Positions 32,607 through 41,047 of a DNA stretch of 45,537 nt are shown piece by piece. Position 1 is the stretch's first letter; each line of letters starts with the position of its first letter. Source of the DNA: Clostridiales bacterium (GTDB lineage Bacteria > Bacillota > Clostridia > Saccharofermentanales > Saccharofermentanaceae); assembly GCA_017617935.1 (NCBI GenBank), contig JAFZVF010000102.1, forward strand, positions 1-45,537. The letters run 5' to 3'. A model generated the notes under the pieces. It was not told the origin of the DNA. It did no database searches and saw only the letters and a program-made list of their open reading frames with translations. The position numbers and the translations under genes were made by a program.

Positions 32607-33699
32607 AGAAGAGGTTTACGAACTTTTCGGCCAGTTTTTTGAGATTCGGCTCGACAAAACGGTAGGAAAGAAGGCCAATGCCGAAGATTACAAGGCAGGT
32701 CAGGTATTCGAGCCACCAGTTTTCGAAATTGAGGCCGAGGTTCCAGCTCTTGTTTGCGCACCTGAGCAGAAGCAGACAGATCACGTGCAGCACGTAAGTG
32801 TCAAAAGACGCGCCGCCAAGGGTGCTCCAGACTTTTCCGGAGAAGATCTTCTTAGCGGCATCTGACGCGCAAAGGATCATGATCGCGGGGAAGAAGAGTA
32901 ACGAGAGCGCGTATCTTTCGAGAAGGTACCTTTCGTCGCTGAGCGCGACCAGATAAAGTGCGGCTCCGGCAATTACGGCGAGGGCAACGAAAATGTAGTG
33001 GAAACCTTTGAACTTGTGCCTTTTAAGGAATGCCGCGAGAAGCAGGCCTATGGTCACGTCGATGTAAGCACGCCTTGCGTCCTGCTGGAAAAAAGGCAGG
33101 TCAAACTCAAAAAGATCGCCCAAAACGGAGAGGATGATCAGACCGGCGAGCGGAAAGACGTAATTGAGCTTTATATTGCGGCTCAGGCTTACCAGGAGAT
33201 ACAAGACGACGAAAGCTATAAGGAGTGCGCTAATGTACCACATCGGAGGGTTCAGGTTTGAGCCTTCAAGATTGGCCCAGCCGACCTGCATTCCGAGAAA
33301 GGTCAGAATAAGCTCGGTTCCGGTCGATTTGGCGACGTAATACCCGCCCATGACGTTGTAGTAAAGGTAATTGTTCACCAGGAAATAGATGATACCGGCA
33401 AGCGACACGAGGGGCAGGAGCCTTGTGCACTTGTGAAGGTAGTAATCCTTGAACTTCAGACTGCCGTCCTTTATTTTTTCTACCGAGCCGAACAAAAAGA
33501 ATCCCGAGATAAGGAAGAAGAGGTCCACGAGAAATCCCCAGTAAAAGTGGCCGCTGTAGAAGTTCACGCCATTGTCGATGAAAACGTTGTTGACCTGCTG
33601 ATAGTGATGCAGAACCAATATGACTGACGCTGCAAACTTAAGAAAATCAAATGCACCGTTCCGGCTTGAAAGCGCCGTGGCCTTTTCGTCAGCTTTCAT
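32605..33699 (-). CDS. Acyltransferase family 3 membrane protein
   Basis: A 364-aa protein with about ten transmembrane helices, unrelated at close range to the acyltransferase at 22325. The family motif appears as FDFLKFAASVILVLHHYQQ with the active-site histidine pair, then FLVDLFFLISGFFLFGSVEK and KDYYLHKCTRLLPLV. Such enzymes transfer acetyl or other acyl groups to cell-surface polymers. GAAGGGGAA precedes ATG 33699. The gene is followed on its own strand by the XRE-cupin promoter region, so it is probably a separate unit. The target is unknown. Confidence 0.88.
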   Translation of the reverse strand: MKADEKATALSSRNGAFDFLKFAASVILVLHHYQQVNNVFIDNGVNFYSGHFYWGFLVDLFFLISGFFLFGSVEKIKDGSLKFKDYYLHKCTRLLPLVSLAGIIYFLVNNYLYYNVMGGYYVAKSTGTELILTFLGMQVGWANLEGSNLNPPMWYISALLIAFVVLYLLVSLSRNIKLNYVFPLAGLIILSVLGDLFEFDLPFFQQDARRAYIDVTIGLLLAAFLKRHKFKGFHYIFVALAVIAGAALYLVALSDERYLLERYALSLLFFPAIMILCASDAAKKIFSGKVWSTLGGASFDTYVLHVICLLLLRCANKSWNLGLNFENWWLEYLTCLVIFGIGLLSYRFVEPNLKKLAEKFVNLF

Positions 33700-33792
33700 G
33701 GTTCCCCTTCTCGAATAAAGTGATAGGTCGGCATCTGCGACCTTTGAGACATTTTAACACGATTTCCAAACATCTTTTGTCCGATGTCCGTC

Positions 33793-33822
33793 TTGAATTG
33801 TTTATTGCCATTCTTGTATAGT
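33793..33822 (+). promoter_or_regulatory. Promoter of the LRR surface protein gene
   Basis: TTGAAT (33793-33798) and TATAGT (33817-33822) are spaced 18 bp, about 40 bases before the ATG, with AGGGGG as ribosome site in between. Confidence 0.6.
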
Positions 33823-33861
33823 AAATCTTGTTAAAGAAATTTTGATATCAGGGGGTTATCT

Positions 33862-35475
33862 ATGAAGCGTTTAAAGATCACGTCGGTAATGTTGTCTGCC
33901 ATAATGTGCGTGTCGATGCTGGCGACGCCTGTCGGCGTAATGGCGGATGAAACGCCTTCTGAAACGCCCGCCGTTTCAGAAACACAGACTGAAGCTGCGG
34001 AAGAAAAGGAGCCGGAAGAGACGGAAAAGCAGGCTTCGGTGAAATCTGAAGAAAAAGAACCTGAGGCCTCCGAAAAAACAGAGGAGCCTGAAGCTGAAGA
34101 AAAGCAGGAGCCTGCCGAGACCGAGAAGCAGGAATCGGAACCTGCCGAAGAAGAAAAAACTGAGGAAGGCGAAGAGCAGGTACCTCAAGAATCGGTTAAG
34201 AATAAAGCTGCCAATGGGATAATCCATTCCGGCATCACCTATGGCGACAACGGTGATTACGTCAAGTATGAAATCGACGACAAAGGAAAACTGACCATAA
34301 AGGGAGTTGGCCAGATACCCGTTCATATTTTTGGTAAAGACGAGTTTGAAAAAGAGACTATTGAAAAGGTCAAATCAATTGTAATCGACGATAAAAGAAT
34401 AACCTCGATCGCTGACAATTGCTTTGTCTATTTTACAAATCTGAAGAGCATCAAGATTCCCGGCCATATTGTAAAAATAGGCTCGTATGCATTTAGATAC
34501 TGTGAGAATCTGGAAACCGTTGAGATTGCAAACGGCGTAACCGCGATCGGAAGTGACGCATTTGAGAGCTGCACAAATCTGAAGAGCATTTCCATCCCTG
34601 ACAGCGTAACGACTATTGGCGACTACGCTTTCTACGAATGCCAAAGCCTTGCGAGCGTAAAGCTGCCCAAAAACATTAAACTGATCGATGAAGGATTGTT
34701 CTGCGGTTGCAAGAGTTTGACAAAGATCAGCATTCCCAATGGCGTTACCATGATCGGCGACAATGCTTTTGGCGGTTGCTCCAGTCTTACCAGTGTCGTT
34801 ATTCCTGAAACCGTTACATTGATAGGTTATGTTGCATTTGTAGATTGCGCCAGCCTTAAGGAAGTTTACATTCCCGACGGCGTAAACACCATTGGAAAAA
34901 GCGCTTTCACTAATTGCACGTCTCTCGAAAGCATAACGCTTCCTACCGGTCTTACAAGTATTCCGGATTATTTATTCTCTGGTTGTACCAGCCTGATAAA
35001 AGTCGATATTCCGAAAAACGTAACAAAGGTAGAAGGTGGCGCATTTAACAAGTGTACTTCACTTACTGAAGTGAATTATGGCGGAGAGTTTGGCAAATTG
35101 ACCATCAGCAACAACAATAACGGAGACCTGTTTAAAGTTGCCATCAATTATGAAACAAAGAGCACCAACAGCCTGACCGCTTCCGGAAAGACAGCCACGG
35201 TAAAATACAAGAAGCTTAAGAAAAAGAAGCAGAATGTCAGCCGCGCAAGCGTCATTACGGTAAGCAATCCCAAGGGCGCGGTGACTTACAAGCTGGCAAG
35301 TGTTTCCAAGAAAAAGTTCAAGAAGTATTTTAAGATCTCATCTTCAGGTGTGGTCTCCATAAAGAAGAAGCTTAAGAAGGGAACCTACACGATCAAGTGC
35401 ACCGTTACGGCTGCCGGAAACGACGACTATAAGCCCGTGACCAAGACGGTGACGTTTAAGATCAAGGTGAAGTAA
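33862..35475 (+). CDS. Secreted BspA-like leucine-rich-repeat protein with acidic spacer and lysine-rich tail
   Basis: A 537-aa secreted protein. Signal peptide 1-28 (cleavage after VMA). Residues about 30-113 are a low-complexity Glu/Lys/Pro spacer. About ten 23-residue BspA/TpLRR repeats of the LRR_5 type follow (about 165-415), with the pattern SLTSVVIPETVTLIG and AFxxC (for example LKSISIPDSVTTIGDYAF). The last ~100 residues form a very Lys-rich beta-sandwich-like domain (KKLKKKKQNVS; VTAAGNDDYKPVTKTVTF). There is no LPxTG motif or membrane anchor; the basic tail may hold the protein on the anionic wall. Proteins of this type take part in adhesion, but that is inference here. Confidence 0.9.
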   Translation: MKRLKITSVMLSAIMCVSMLATPVGVMADETPSETPAVSETQTEAAEEKEPEETEKQASVKSEEKEPEASEKTEEPEAEEKQEPAETEKQESEPAEEEKTEEGEEQVPQESVKNKAANGIIHSGITYGDNGDYVKYEIDDKGKLTIKGVGQIPVHIFGKDEFEKETIEKVKSIVIDDKRITSIADNCFVYFTNLKSIKIPGHIVKIGSYAFRYCENLETVEIANGVTAIGSDAFESCTNLKSISIPDSVTTIGDYAFYECQSLASVKLPKNIKLIDEGLFCGCKSLTKISIPNGVTMIGDNAFGGCSSLTSVVIPETVTLIGYVAFVDCASLKEVYIPDGVNTIGKSAFTNCTSLESITLPTGLTSIPDYLFSGCTSLIKVDIPKNVTKVEGGAFNKCTSLTEVNYGGEFGKLTISNNNNGDLFKVAINYETKSTNSLTASGKTATVKYKKLKKKKQNVSRASVITVSNPKGAVTYKLASVSKKKFKKYFKISSSGVVSIKKKLKKGTYTIKCTVTAAGNDDYKPVTKTVTFKIKVK

Positions 35476-35577
35476 ATCTTAACCGCGTTCCGGTTCAAAC
35501 TTTCATACGTTATTGCTGCGTTCTTATGGCTGCATCAATACCGCAAGTCTGATATATTGGAAATTGGTGAATAACGT

Positions 35578-36177
35578 ATGGATACTGCAAATCTTGTAAA
35601 ACAACTTAAGGATCTGTCTGATGGCTTTGGATTTTGCATCTCTGAAGATGCGATCTCTAAAGCCATCGGTTTTTCAAGATTCAAGGCCTATTCAAAGGGC
35701 GAAGTAATAGCCAGAACGGGCGACAAGGCAAACACGGCCGGACTTGTGATAAGCGGCGTGATAAGAAGCTACTACGTCGATACGGAAGGCAATGACGTAA
35801 CGCAGTATTTTGCGGCCGAGGCCAATTGGTGCATCGATTCCGGAATGATCGGTTTTGACGAGATGCAGACCGACTGGGAAGCGCTTGAGGATGCCACGGT
35901 CATGCTGTTCGACGTCGATGACATGAAGAAATTGATCTATAGTGACGAAAATCTGAAGAACGTATGGATATCCGTTTTGGAAAGCGGAATGCGGTACAAG
36001 GTTTACCGTGAGAACGGCTTCCTGGTCGAAAGCGCCACGGAGAGGTACGTTGACTTCAGAAATAGATATCCCATGTTGTCAAAGCGCGTTCCACAACGGT
36101 ATATAGCCACCTATCTTGGAATAACGCCTGAATCGCTCAGCAGGATAAGGTCGTCACTTAAAGAAAATGAAAACTGA
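35578..36177 (+). CDS. Crp/Fnr-family transcriptional regulator
   Basis: A 199-aa protein, somewhat shorter than typical Crp (about 210-230). Residues about 20-120 form a cyclic-nucleotide-binding-type beta-roll (YSKGEVIARTGDKANTAGLV, ISGVIRSYYVDTEGNDVTQY). A short linker helix and a C-terminal helix-turn-helix follow, with VPQRYIATYLGITPESLSRI as recognition region. It lacks the four cysteines of Fnr, and the key cAMP contacts are not evident, so the signal is unknown; many clostridial members of this kind are orphan regulators. The ribosome site before ATG 35578 is poor. The next gene starts just after or overlapping its stop. Confidence 0.88.
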   Translation: MDTANLVKQLKDLSDGFGFCISEDAISKAIGFSRFKAYSKGEVIARTGDKANTAGLVISGVIRSYYVDTEGNDVTQYFAAEANWCIDSGMIGFDEMQTDWEALEDATVMLFDVDDMKKLIYSDENLKNVWISVLESGMRYKVYRENGFLVESATERYVDFRNRYPMLSKRVPQRYIATYLGITPESLSRIRSSLKENEN

Positions 36178-36196
36178 CAAGGCAAAGGACGAAAAC

Positions 36197-36541
36197 ATGA
36201 GCGACAACCAAGTTAAAAAGCGTTTCGACAAACCCGCAATGGTATTCCTGATCATTCCACTGATCTTTTTCTCACTTAGCGTGCTTTTCTTTATTGTCGG
36301 ATGCTGCCTCGAACAGCCGACCTCGCGGGGCACCATTTATTCATTGATAATGCTCGGTTCGTTTGCCTTGCTGGGGCTTGATCTGTTCCCGGGCGGAATC
36401 TTTGCGGCAATTGGACTGTTCAGGGCGGCCCGTGCGAAGATGACCGGTTTCTTTGTGCTTGGCCTCATCGAGGTGACGGTTGCGGTCATATTGCTGTTTT
36501 TGGTTGCTTATGCTGTTTTAGTGGCAGGTCCGGGCGTGTAG
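36197..36541 (+). CDS. Small three-helix membrane protein
   Basis: A 114-aa protein with three transmembrane helices (about 17-38, 48-78, 85-110). AAAGGA (36183-36188) lies eight bases before ATG 36197, so I prefer this start; the in-frame ATG 36167, which overlaps the stop of the Crp/Fnr gene, has a weaker site and would add ten charged residues. No family recognised. Translational coupling with the regulator suggests they are made together, but nothing in the sequence states what the protein does. Confidence 0.65.
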   Translation: MSDNQVKKRFDKPAMVFLIIPLIFFSLSVLFFIVGCCLEQPTSRGTIYSLIMLGSFALLGLDLFPGGIFAAIGLFRAARAKMTGFFVLGLIEVTVAVILLFLVAYAVLVAGPGV

Positions 36542-36557
36542 GCTTTGAATAATTAAA

Positions 36558-36577
36558 CCCCGCATTTGAATGCGGGG
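36558..36577 (-). terminator. Hairpin after the minus-strand small ORF
   Basis: CCCCGCAT (36558-36565) and ATGCGGGG (36570-36577) form a perfect 8-bp stem with a 4-nt loop. On the minus strand it is followed by TTTAATTATT, on the plus strand by GCGGGGG with no T run, so it works as a terminator for the minus strand. Confidence 0.65.
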
Positions 36578-36610
36578 CGGGGGATGGGGATTATATGGAA
36601 AGGAATGTAT

Positions 36611-36739
36611 TTATCTTACTGTCGTTCCCTGAAAGTTGACTCTGAACAATTCAAGGGCGGCGTGCCTCTTGAGCCTGTTCAAAAGATGCTTGTTGATAAC
36701 TCTGACCTTTCTGTCTGTTTTAGCTGTGTATGTCTTCAT
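36611..36739 (-). CDS. 42-residue basic protein with complete transcription and translation signals
   Basis: On the minus strand AAAGGAG (36754-36748) lies eight bases before ATG 36739; the ORF runs 42 codons to TAA at 36611. The product is strongly basic (11 Lys/Arg plus two His) with an LLNRLKRHAALELFRVNF helix in the middle and no membrane segment or Cys. A promoter lies upstream (36806-36779) and a terminator 33 bases after the stop, so the DNA looks like a self-contained one-gene unit of about 250 bp placed between two plus-strand genes. Amino acid composition recalls small nucleic-acid-binding or ribosome-associated proteins, but I recognise no family. Confidence 0.65.
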   Translation of the reverse strand: MKTYTAKTDRKVRVINKHLLNRLKRHAALELFRVNFQGTTVR

Positions 36740-36778
36740 GTCGTTTTCTCCTTTTCTGATTGCTTTCCCGTGTTGATG

Positions 36779-36806
36779 GCTATATTGTTGCAGTCGGGGA
36801 GGTCAA
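36779..36806 (-). promoter_or_regulatory. Promoter of the minus-strand 42-aa gene
   Basis: Minus strand TTGACC (36806-36801), spacer 16 bp, TATAGC (36784-36779). Expected start near 36772, giving a leader of about 33 nt that contains the Shine-Dalgarno of the small gene. Confidence 0.55.
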
Positions 36807-36880
36807 AACCAATCACCAATGTTGGCGCAAAGTGATGCTTATCCGACGTTTGCAGTCCCTGGTGTTGATTAAAACGTAAT

Positions 36881-36889
36881 TGGTATAAT
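36881..36889 (+). promoter_or_regulatory. Extended -10 promoter of the zinc-ribbon membrane protein gene
   Basis: TGGTATAAT (TG, one base, then perfect TATAAT at 36884-36889) lies 54 bp before the gene. The 13 bases AATTGGTATAATG are identical at 38449-38461. No -35 is needed for an extended -10, and none is obvious. Confidence 0.55.
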
Positions 36890-36943
36890 GAAGGCGTTGG
36901 ACGAGAATTAAAAGTTATGCTTGCTTTGAATTAGGGGAATCTT

Positions 36944-37534
36944 ATGGCTGGCCATTATTACTATGAAGTTGACTATACCTGCAAGTGCGAAGTTTGCGGA
37001 AACCAATTCAGCGGCATCATGAAAAGAGGCCCTCTTGAATATCCGGGCGGAGTGATCCCCACTGGCATGGGTGCGTCCATTAACGCCGCTGACATGAAAC
37101 TTTCCAAAAACTTGATCGAGAGTGCCGTGGACGGCACCGGAAATCAGCCGTATTTGGCTTCAAATGCTGACAAGTGTCCCAATTGCGGAGCAAGACAGTC
37201 CTGGTATCGTCCTTTGAACGAACCCAAAGACCCCACCGGAGCCGGGGGTTATGTCAAAGGCGCGTTGATCGGCGGATTGATAGGGTTTGGAATTGGTCTG
37301 ATATTTGTCTACAAATTCCCCGCCGTAACTGCTGTTTGTGCCGCTATAGGCATAGGTTTGGGAATCCTTATCGTTAACCGTTCAAGAGCAAAACACGGTG
37401 AAGAGGATAAGAAGAAGTACGAGATTGCGAAAAAGGAATACGACGATTATATGGAGAGCCTTGAAAAGAGGGAATCCCGCAATAAGCCTGAGATTCAATG
37501 GGAGACTGCAAGAAGGGTTCCTTGTGAATTCTAA
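36944..37534 (+). CDS. Zinc-ribbon membrane protein of unknown function
   Basis: A 196-aa protein. The N-terminal part has two cysteine clusters, CKCEVCG (13-19) and CPNCG (about 77-81), forming a likely zinc ribbon. Two close transmembrane helices follow (about 100-142, GGLIGFGIGLIFVYKF then AVTAVCAAIGIGLGILIV), and a charged C-terminal tail with a short coiled coil (EDKKKYEIAKKEYDDYMES). AGGGGA precedes ATG 36944. No family recognised. The next gene is convergent; no strong terminator is seen between them. Confidence 0.7.
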   Translation: MAGHYYYEVDYTCKCEVCGNQFSGIMKRGPLEYPGGVIPTGMGASINAADMKLSKNLIESAVDGTGNQPYLASNADKCPNCGARQSWYRPLNEPKDPTGAGGYVKGALIGGLIGFGIGLIFVYKFPAVTAVCAAIGIGLGILIVNRSRAKHGEEDKKKYEIAKKEYDDYMESLEKRESRNKPEIQWETARRVPCEF

Positions 37535-37583
37535 TGGATTTGCTGACGGCGATCTGAACATTCTCTTTGAGAAGCATTAAGCT

Positions 37584-38366
37584 CTATTCTTTTTTCAGCT
37601 TGCTGAGCTTCTTGGTGGTATATTCCTCTATCTGCTTTCGTAAGCGCCCCAGCTGCTTCTTGTGAACGCAGAGCTTTTCCGTGCAATTGGCGCATTCCAG
37701 ATACCTGTTCGTGTTCTCGGAGAAACGCTCGGGATACTTAAAGAAGGTGAGCTCCCATCTGACGAGCAGCGCTACGGCAAGGAACAAAAGGCTCCAAGTC
37801 AATATGCCTCTGATAAAGAACAGAGGGGTAAACATCATGGCGTAATCCCAGTTGTATATCCTGCAGGAACCGCAGCATTTGTTTTTAAGAAGCCAGGACT
37901 GGAACGGGCAGAAGAAGAGAATGCATATCATGTCGCATACGGAGTACGCTAAGCACAACAGGAACATAATGCCCTTGTCAAAGACGTCGAGCATGTAAAG
38001 CGCGCCGAATACGGCATTGAAGACCACCCATATCAGTGCGACGAGGATCGTGGCATTGTTGTCGGCGATCTTTATTTCCGTTCTTCCCGACTTTACGTAG
38101 TTCCTCTTAAACTGCTTCTGGCATCCCGGACTCTCGTATTTCGAAGGAAAGAACCTGAAGATCATCTCCACGGCGAAGACGATCCAAATAATCAGGGAAA
38201 CGGCGGTCTGCCTGCCGATGCCCGGTTCGGGAAATTCTTGGACGCCGGCGCGGTATAGAACGTATTCGATCAAGAGCAGGATGAACAGGACGGACCTGTA
38301 AACAAGTCTGAAATAGTGTATCGTGCTTACGATCGAGATCTTTTGGCGCTTTTTCTTTCCATCCAT
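37584..38366 (-). CDS. Cysteine-rich polytopic membrane protein of unknown function
   Basis: A 260-aa protein with about six transmembrane helices. Four cysteines occur in the loop CPFQSWLLKNKCCGSCRIYN, and another pair lies in the tail (LECANCTEKLC then VHKK), suggesting metal binding or disulfides near the membrane. The C-terminal ~40 residues are basic and likely cytoplasmic. On the minus strand GTGGTGAT, matching the 3' part of the Shine-Dalgarno consensus, precedes ATG 38366. It diverges from the small membrane protein gene at 38504. I do not recognise the family. Confidence 0.7.
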   Translation of the reverse strand: MDGKKKRQKISIVSTIHYFRLVYRSVLFILLLIEYVLYRAGVQEFPEPGIGRQTAVSLIIWIVFAVEMIFRFFPSKYESPGCQKQFKRNYVKSGRTEIKIADNNATILVALIWVVFNAVFGALYMLDVFDKGIMFLLCLAYSVCDMICILFFCPFQSWLLKNKCCGSCRIYNWDYAMMFTPLFFIRGILTWSLLFLAVALLVRWELTFFKYPERFSENTNRYLECANCTEKLCVHKKQLGRLRKQIEEYTTKKLSKLKKE

Positions 38367-38451
38367 ACATGAGATTATATCACCACTTTTAAAGGCTCAG
38401 GAAAGCCGTGACGATACCCGGAAAACGACAAAAGAAAGATCGACCGCCAAT

Positions 38452-38460
38452 TGGTATAAT
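38452..38460 (+). promoter_or_regulatory. Extended -10 promoter, second copy of the AATTGGTATAATG element
   Basis: TGGTATAAT at 38452-38460 lies 43 bp before the start at 38504. It shares 13 identical bases with the element at 36877-36890. Confidence 0.55.
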
Positions 38461-38503
38461 GTAGGAGTCAGATGGTGGGCTTTTAGCTTTGTGGGTGAAT
38501 GTC

Positions 38504-38842
38504 ATGAACGAAAACTACATTGATCAGTTCGGCGGAAAAAACAATTATTCGAGTTCAGGGCATACAAGGCTCTGCTTCGTTCCTCCCACCATGGGAATAT
38601 TTTGCATCCTAATTTATGTCGTCTATTTTTTCAGCGCGCTTAACGGCAGAAGTGCGGCCATGGCCCTTATCGTCTTTGTGCCGATCTTGTCGATAATCGG
38701 GATGATCTTTTCATTTGTCACAAGAAATGACAGAAGTGAATTCGAAACGCTATGGCTTTTCGGAACCATCAGTTGCGTGTTGAGTTTTGTTTTGTCTGTT
38801 TTCTTGTATTTCGGCTCATGGGTGGCTTTGGCACAGTCCTGA
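38504..38842 (+). CDS. Small membrane protein
   Basis: A 112-aa protein with three transmembrane helices (about 23-42, 47-67, 79-104) and a polar N-terminus. ATG 38504 has GGGTGA shortly before it; an in-frame TTG 38489 is a less likely start. The loop TRNDRSEFE is charged. It is followed 19 bases later by another small membrane protein gene, so both share the promoter at 38452. The family is not recognised. Confidence 0.65.
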   Translation: MNENYIDQFGGKNNYSSSGHTRLCFVPPTMGIFCILIYVVYFFSALNGRSAAMALIVFVPILSIIGMIFSFVTRNDRSEFETLWLFGTISCVLSFVLSVFLYFGSWVALAQS

Positions 38843-38861
38843 TTGGAAAAGGTGAGTTAAG

Positions 38862-39275
38862 ATGAACAAGCAAAGTGGGAAGCTGAACGGTTTGTGTTTG
38901 TCGGGATTTCTTCTTTCCATCTTAGCGCCATTAGTGTGTTTGGCTTCATCCGTCTTAACTTACAAGCAATTATGGTATCGCCTTGGGATCCTGATATCAT
39001 CCAAAACGTCGTTGATCATGATTTTCTGTATGCTTGCCCTTGCGATAGCAATGGCTGTTTTGGGGTTTGTTTTGTCGATCAAGGGGATCGCCTCATGCAG
39101 GAAAAGCGGTGAGAAAGGAAGCGGTCTCGGTGCTGCCGGAATAGTGTTCGCCGGAATGTTTTTGACTATACTATCGATGATCCTGCTTTTCTCGAGTGTT
39201 TTTCGTGAATCTCCTCCAACAAGCACCACGCCGGCGGTCAAAGAGCTTGTGAGAAAGGCGGATTTGGACAATTGA
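38862..39275 (+). CDS. Small membrane protein, DUF4190-like layout
   Basis: A 137-aa protein with three or four transmembrane helices (about 12-30, 45-70, 87-112). The pattern of a second helix ending VLSIKGIASCRK, then a short Gly-rich cytoplasmic loop (GEKGSGLGAAGIVFAG) and a last helix resembles the DUF4190 kind of protein, as far as I can tell by eye. AAAGGTGAG precedes ATG 38862. The gene is probably co-transcribed with its upstream neighbour and with the gene at 39310. Confidence 0.65.
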   Translation: MNKQSGKLNGLCLSGFLLSILAPLVCLASSVLTYKQLWYRLGILISSKTSLIMIFCMLALAIAMAVLGFVLSIKGIASCRKSGEKGSGLGAAGIVFAGMFLTILSMILLFSSVFRESPPTSTTPAVKELVRKADLDN

Positions 39276-39309
39276 GGTTTTCAATTTACAAGTTTAAAGA
39301 GGTACAAAT

Positions 39310-40059
39310 ATGAGCAATGAAAGACAGTATTACGAAGACATAGGCTATAAGCCCTTCTTATTCTATGTGGTCTTCGGCGTGTCAGGCGACGAGTTGGAAG
39401 TGTCGAAAACCAAGCACAACGTAGACGGCATGCCGGAGGGACTGGAGATCATTTCACTGGCCAGGCCTGAACATTCGGAATCCATTGACGGACTTATTGG
39501 CGGCGGGATAGGAGAACTGCTAAGAAAAGCTGATAGCGCCCTGTACGATTCCTGCAAGGCTGCTGAGAAAGTAGTCATCATCAGAGGCGAGATCGCCAAC
39601 GACAGTACGCTCGATTACATGAGAAACCTTATCGGCATCTGTGAGGCTTTCATCGACAAGGGCGCAAAAGGAATCTTGGACCTCCAGACGTTCACCCTGT
39701 ATTCACCCAAGGAATGGACTGACCGCTTTTTCGGCAAGGACGTAAACGCGCAGAATCACGTGCTTATCATGTTCTCCAAAGAAGATGACGGATACTGGAT
39801 CCACACCAGGGGAATGGCGGAATTTGGAAGGCCTGATTACGGTATAAGCAAAGTCCCTGAAGGCAAACTTGAAGACTATAAGCAGGTAATTGACCAGATG
39901 GTCTTTTATGGCGGACAGGGCATCATCTTCAAGGGGAAGGCAAAGCTTCATACCTTTAACGGCAAGGCCTTTGAAGTCGTAACTGAATTCGTCAATGATT
40001 TCGAGAATGACGACTACAACAATGCATATTACAACGTGACGGTATTACGAGAGACATGA
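39310..40059 (+). CDS. Soluble protein of unknown function, possibly DUF4261-like
   Basis: A 249-aa acidic soluble protein without signal or membrane segment. Central motifs are GAKGILDLQTFTLYSPKEW (about 117-135) and WIHTRGMAEFGRPDYGI (about 157-173); the second recalls the DUF4261 pattern, a family of unknown function, but my match is only by eye. AAAGAGG precedes ATG 39310. It appears to be the third gene of the run that begins at 38504. There is no clear terminator after it, and a promoter for the next gene lies at 40118-40146. Confidence 0.6.
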   Translation: MSNERQYYEDIGYKPFLFYVVFGVSGDELEVSKTKHNVDGMPEGLEIISLARPEHSESIDGLIGGGIGELLRKADSALYDSCKAAEKVVIIRGEIANDSTLDYMRNLIGICEAFIDKGAKGILDLQTFTLYSPKEWTDRFFGKDVNAQNHVLIMFSKEDDGYWIHTRGMAEFGRPDYGISKVPEGKLEDYKQVIDQMVFYGGQGIIFKGKAKLHTFNGKAFEVVTEFVNDFENDDYNNAYYNVTVLRET

Positions 40060-40117
40060 ACATTAGCAAAAAGGTTCCGATAATAGTAAGCATGGTTTTG
40101 CACTTCTGATTAAGCGT

Positions 40118-40146
40118 TTTGTCCAGAATGGGAAGAGGAGTATAAT
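40118..40146 (+). promoter_or_regulatory. Promoter of the lipoprotein gene at 40182
   Basis: TATAAT at 40141-40146 is consensus; TTTGTC at 40118-40123 lies 17 bp upstream as a partial -35. It is 36 bp before the gene. Confidence 0.5.
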
Positions 40147-40181
40147 GACGCTCAAGGAATAAAAAGGATAGGAAGATTGTT

Positions 40182-41024
40182 ATGCTGAAGAAAACCACCG
40201 GGATAATCCTGATCTTGCTTACGCTTTGTCTTTTTACGGGCTGTCTGTTTTCCTTGCCGACGGATCATCTTGGCAAGATCAAAGGCGACGTTACGTGTGA
40301 TTTCCGCGCGGGAAGGAATGCGACGCACATGAATGAGACGGTCAAGACTGATGCCGTATTCGATAAGGACAGATTCGTAGAGCTCTACAATGAGGATGCC
40401 AAGTACGATCCCGCGTTTTACAAGCATCATCTTAACAGGCTCGATCTTCGGATCAACGTTGAGGAAGAGCGTGAGGAATTTGAGGAGATTGCCGCTTCCG
40501 AGGTGAATTTCAGAGCTGCTTTCGATGGCAAGAACAGGCACGTCTCGTTATTCCGCTACGATTCAAAACTGTACTTTTTTGTTTTGTCCATGGGCGGAGC
40601 CAGCCAACCAGATGAGCAAGGCTACTACTATAAAGAAGTCCCGAAGAAAATGGCTGACTACTGGAATCCAATCTACGATAAGGTAATCGCCGACAAAGAA
40701 GCTGACCGCAAGTTGACGTACGGAAGCTTTAACGTTGAAGAGGCCAAAAGCCATGACGGGAAATTCACTGCCAAGGTTCTGATCGGATCAGGGATGGTCA
40801 CGGTTCAGATAATCGACAACGAGACCGATTCGATCGTAAGCTCGTTCAAGCCTTGCGGAAAGGGCCAATTCTATGGCATTTGCTGGGAAAATGACAGATA
40901 CAGCCTCTGGGTACAGACGGACACTTCCTACAAGATCTGTTACAGCATGAAAGAAAGCCGCTGGGACTGGCAGATAGAAGAAGGCGCCCGCATGCCGGAT
41001 TATATAAAGGGCAGATATGACTGA
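40182..41024 (+). CDS. Lipoprotein of unknown function
   Basis: A 280-aa protein with a signal peptide and lipobox LFTGC (Cys21). The mature part is soluble and mixed alpha/beta; repeated aromatic strands (FSLPTDHLG, DGKFTAKVLIGSGMVTVQI, FYGICWENDRYSLWVQ) suggest a beta-rich domain in the second half. AAAAGGATAGG precedes ATG 40182. No family recognised. It is anchored on the outer face of the membrane by its lipid, like several other products of this region. The next gene, tcdA, begins 23 bases later and may be co-transcribed. Confidence 0.7.
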   Translation: MLKKTTGIILILLTLCLFTGCLFSLPTDHLGKIKGDVTCDFRAGRNATHMNETVKTDAVFDKDRFVELYNEDAKYDPAFYKHHLNRLDLRINVEEEREEFEEIAASEVNFRAAFDGKNRHVSLFRYDSKLYFFVLSMGGASQPDEQGYYYKEVPKKMADYWNPIYDKVIADKEADRKLTYGSFNVEEAKSHDGKFTAKVLIGSGMVTVQIIDNETDSIVSSFKPCGKGQFYGICWENDRYSLWVQTDTSYKICYSMKESRWDWQIEEGARMPDYIKGRYD

Positions 41025-41047
41025 GGCTTTTGGATAAGGAAAAACGC

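Noticed and set aside
35481..35495. Short hairpin after the LRR gene as terminator
   Set aside because: Only a 5-bp stem and no T tract; left out of the annotation.
36566..36835. Plus-strand ORF of 89 codons in the gap after the small membrane protein
   Set aside because: No ribosome site, start inside a hairpin, unlikely Cys-rich composition; the minus strand of the same bases carries a gene with full signals.
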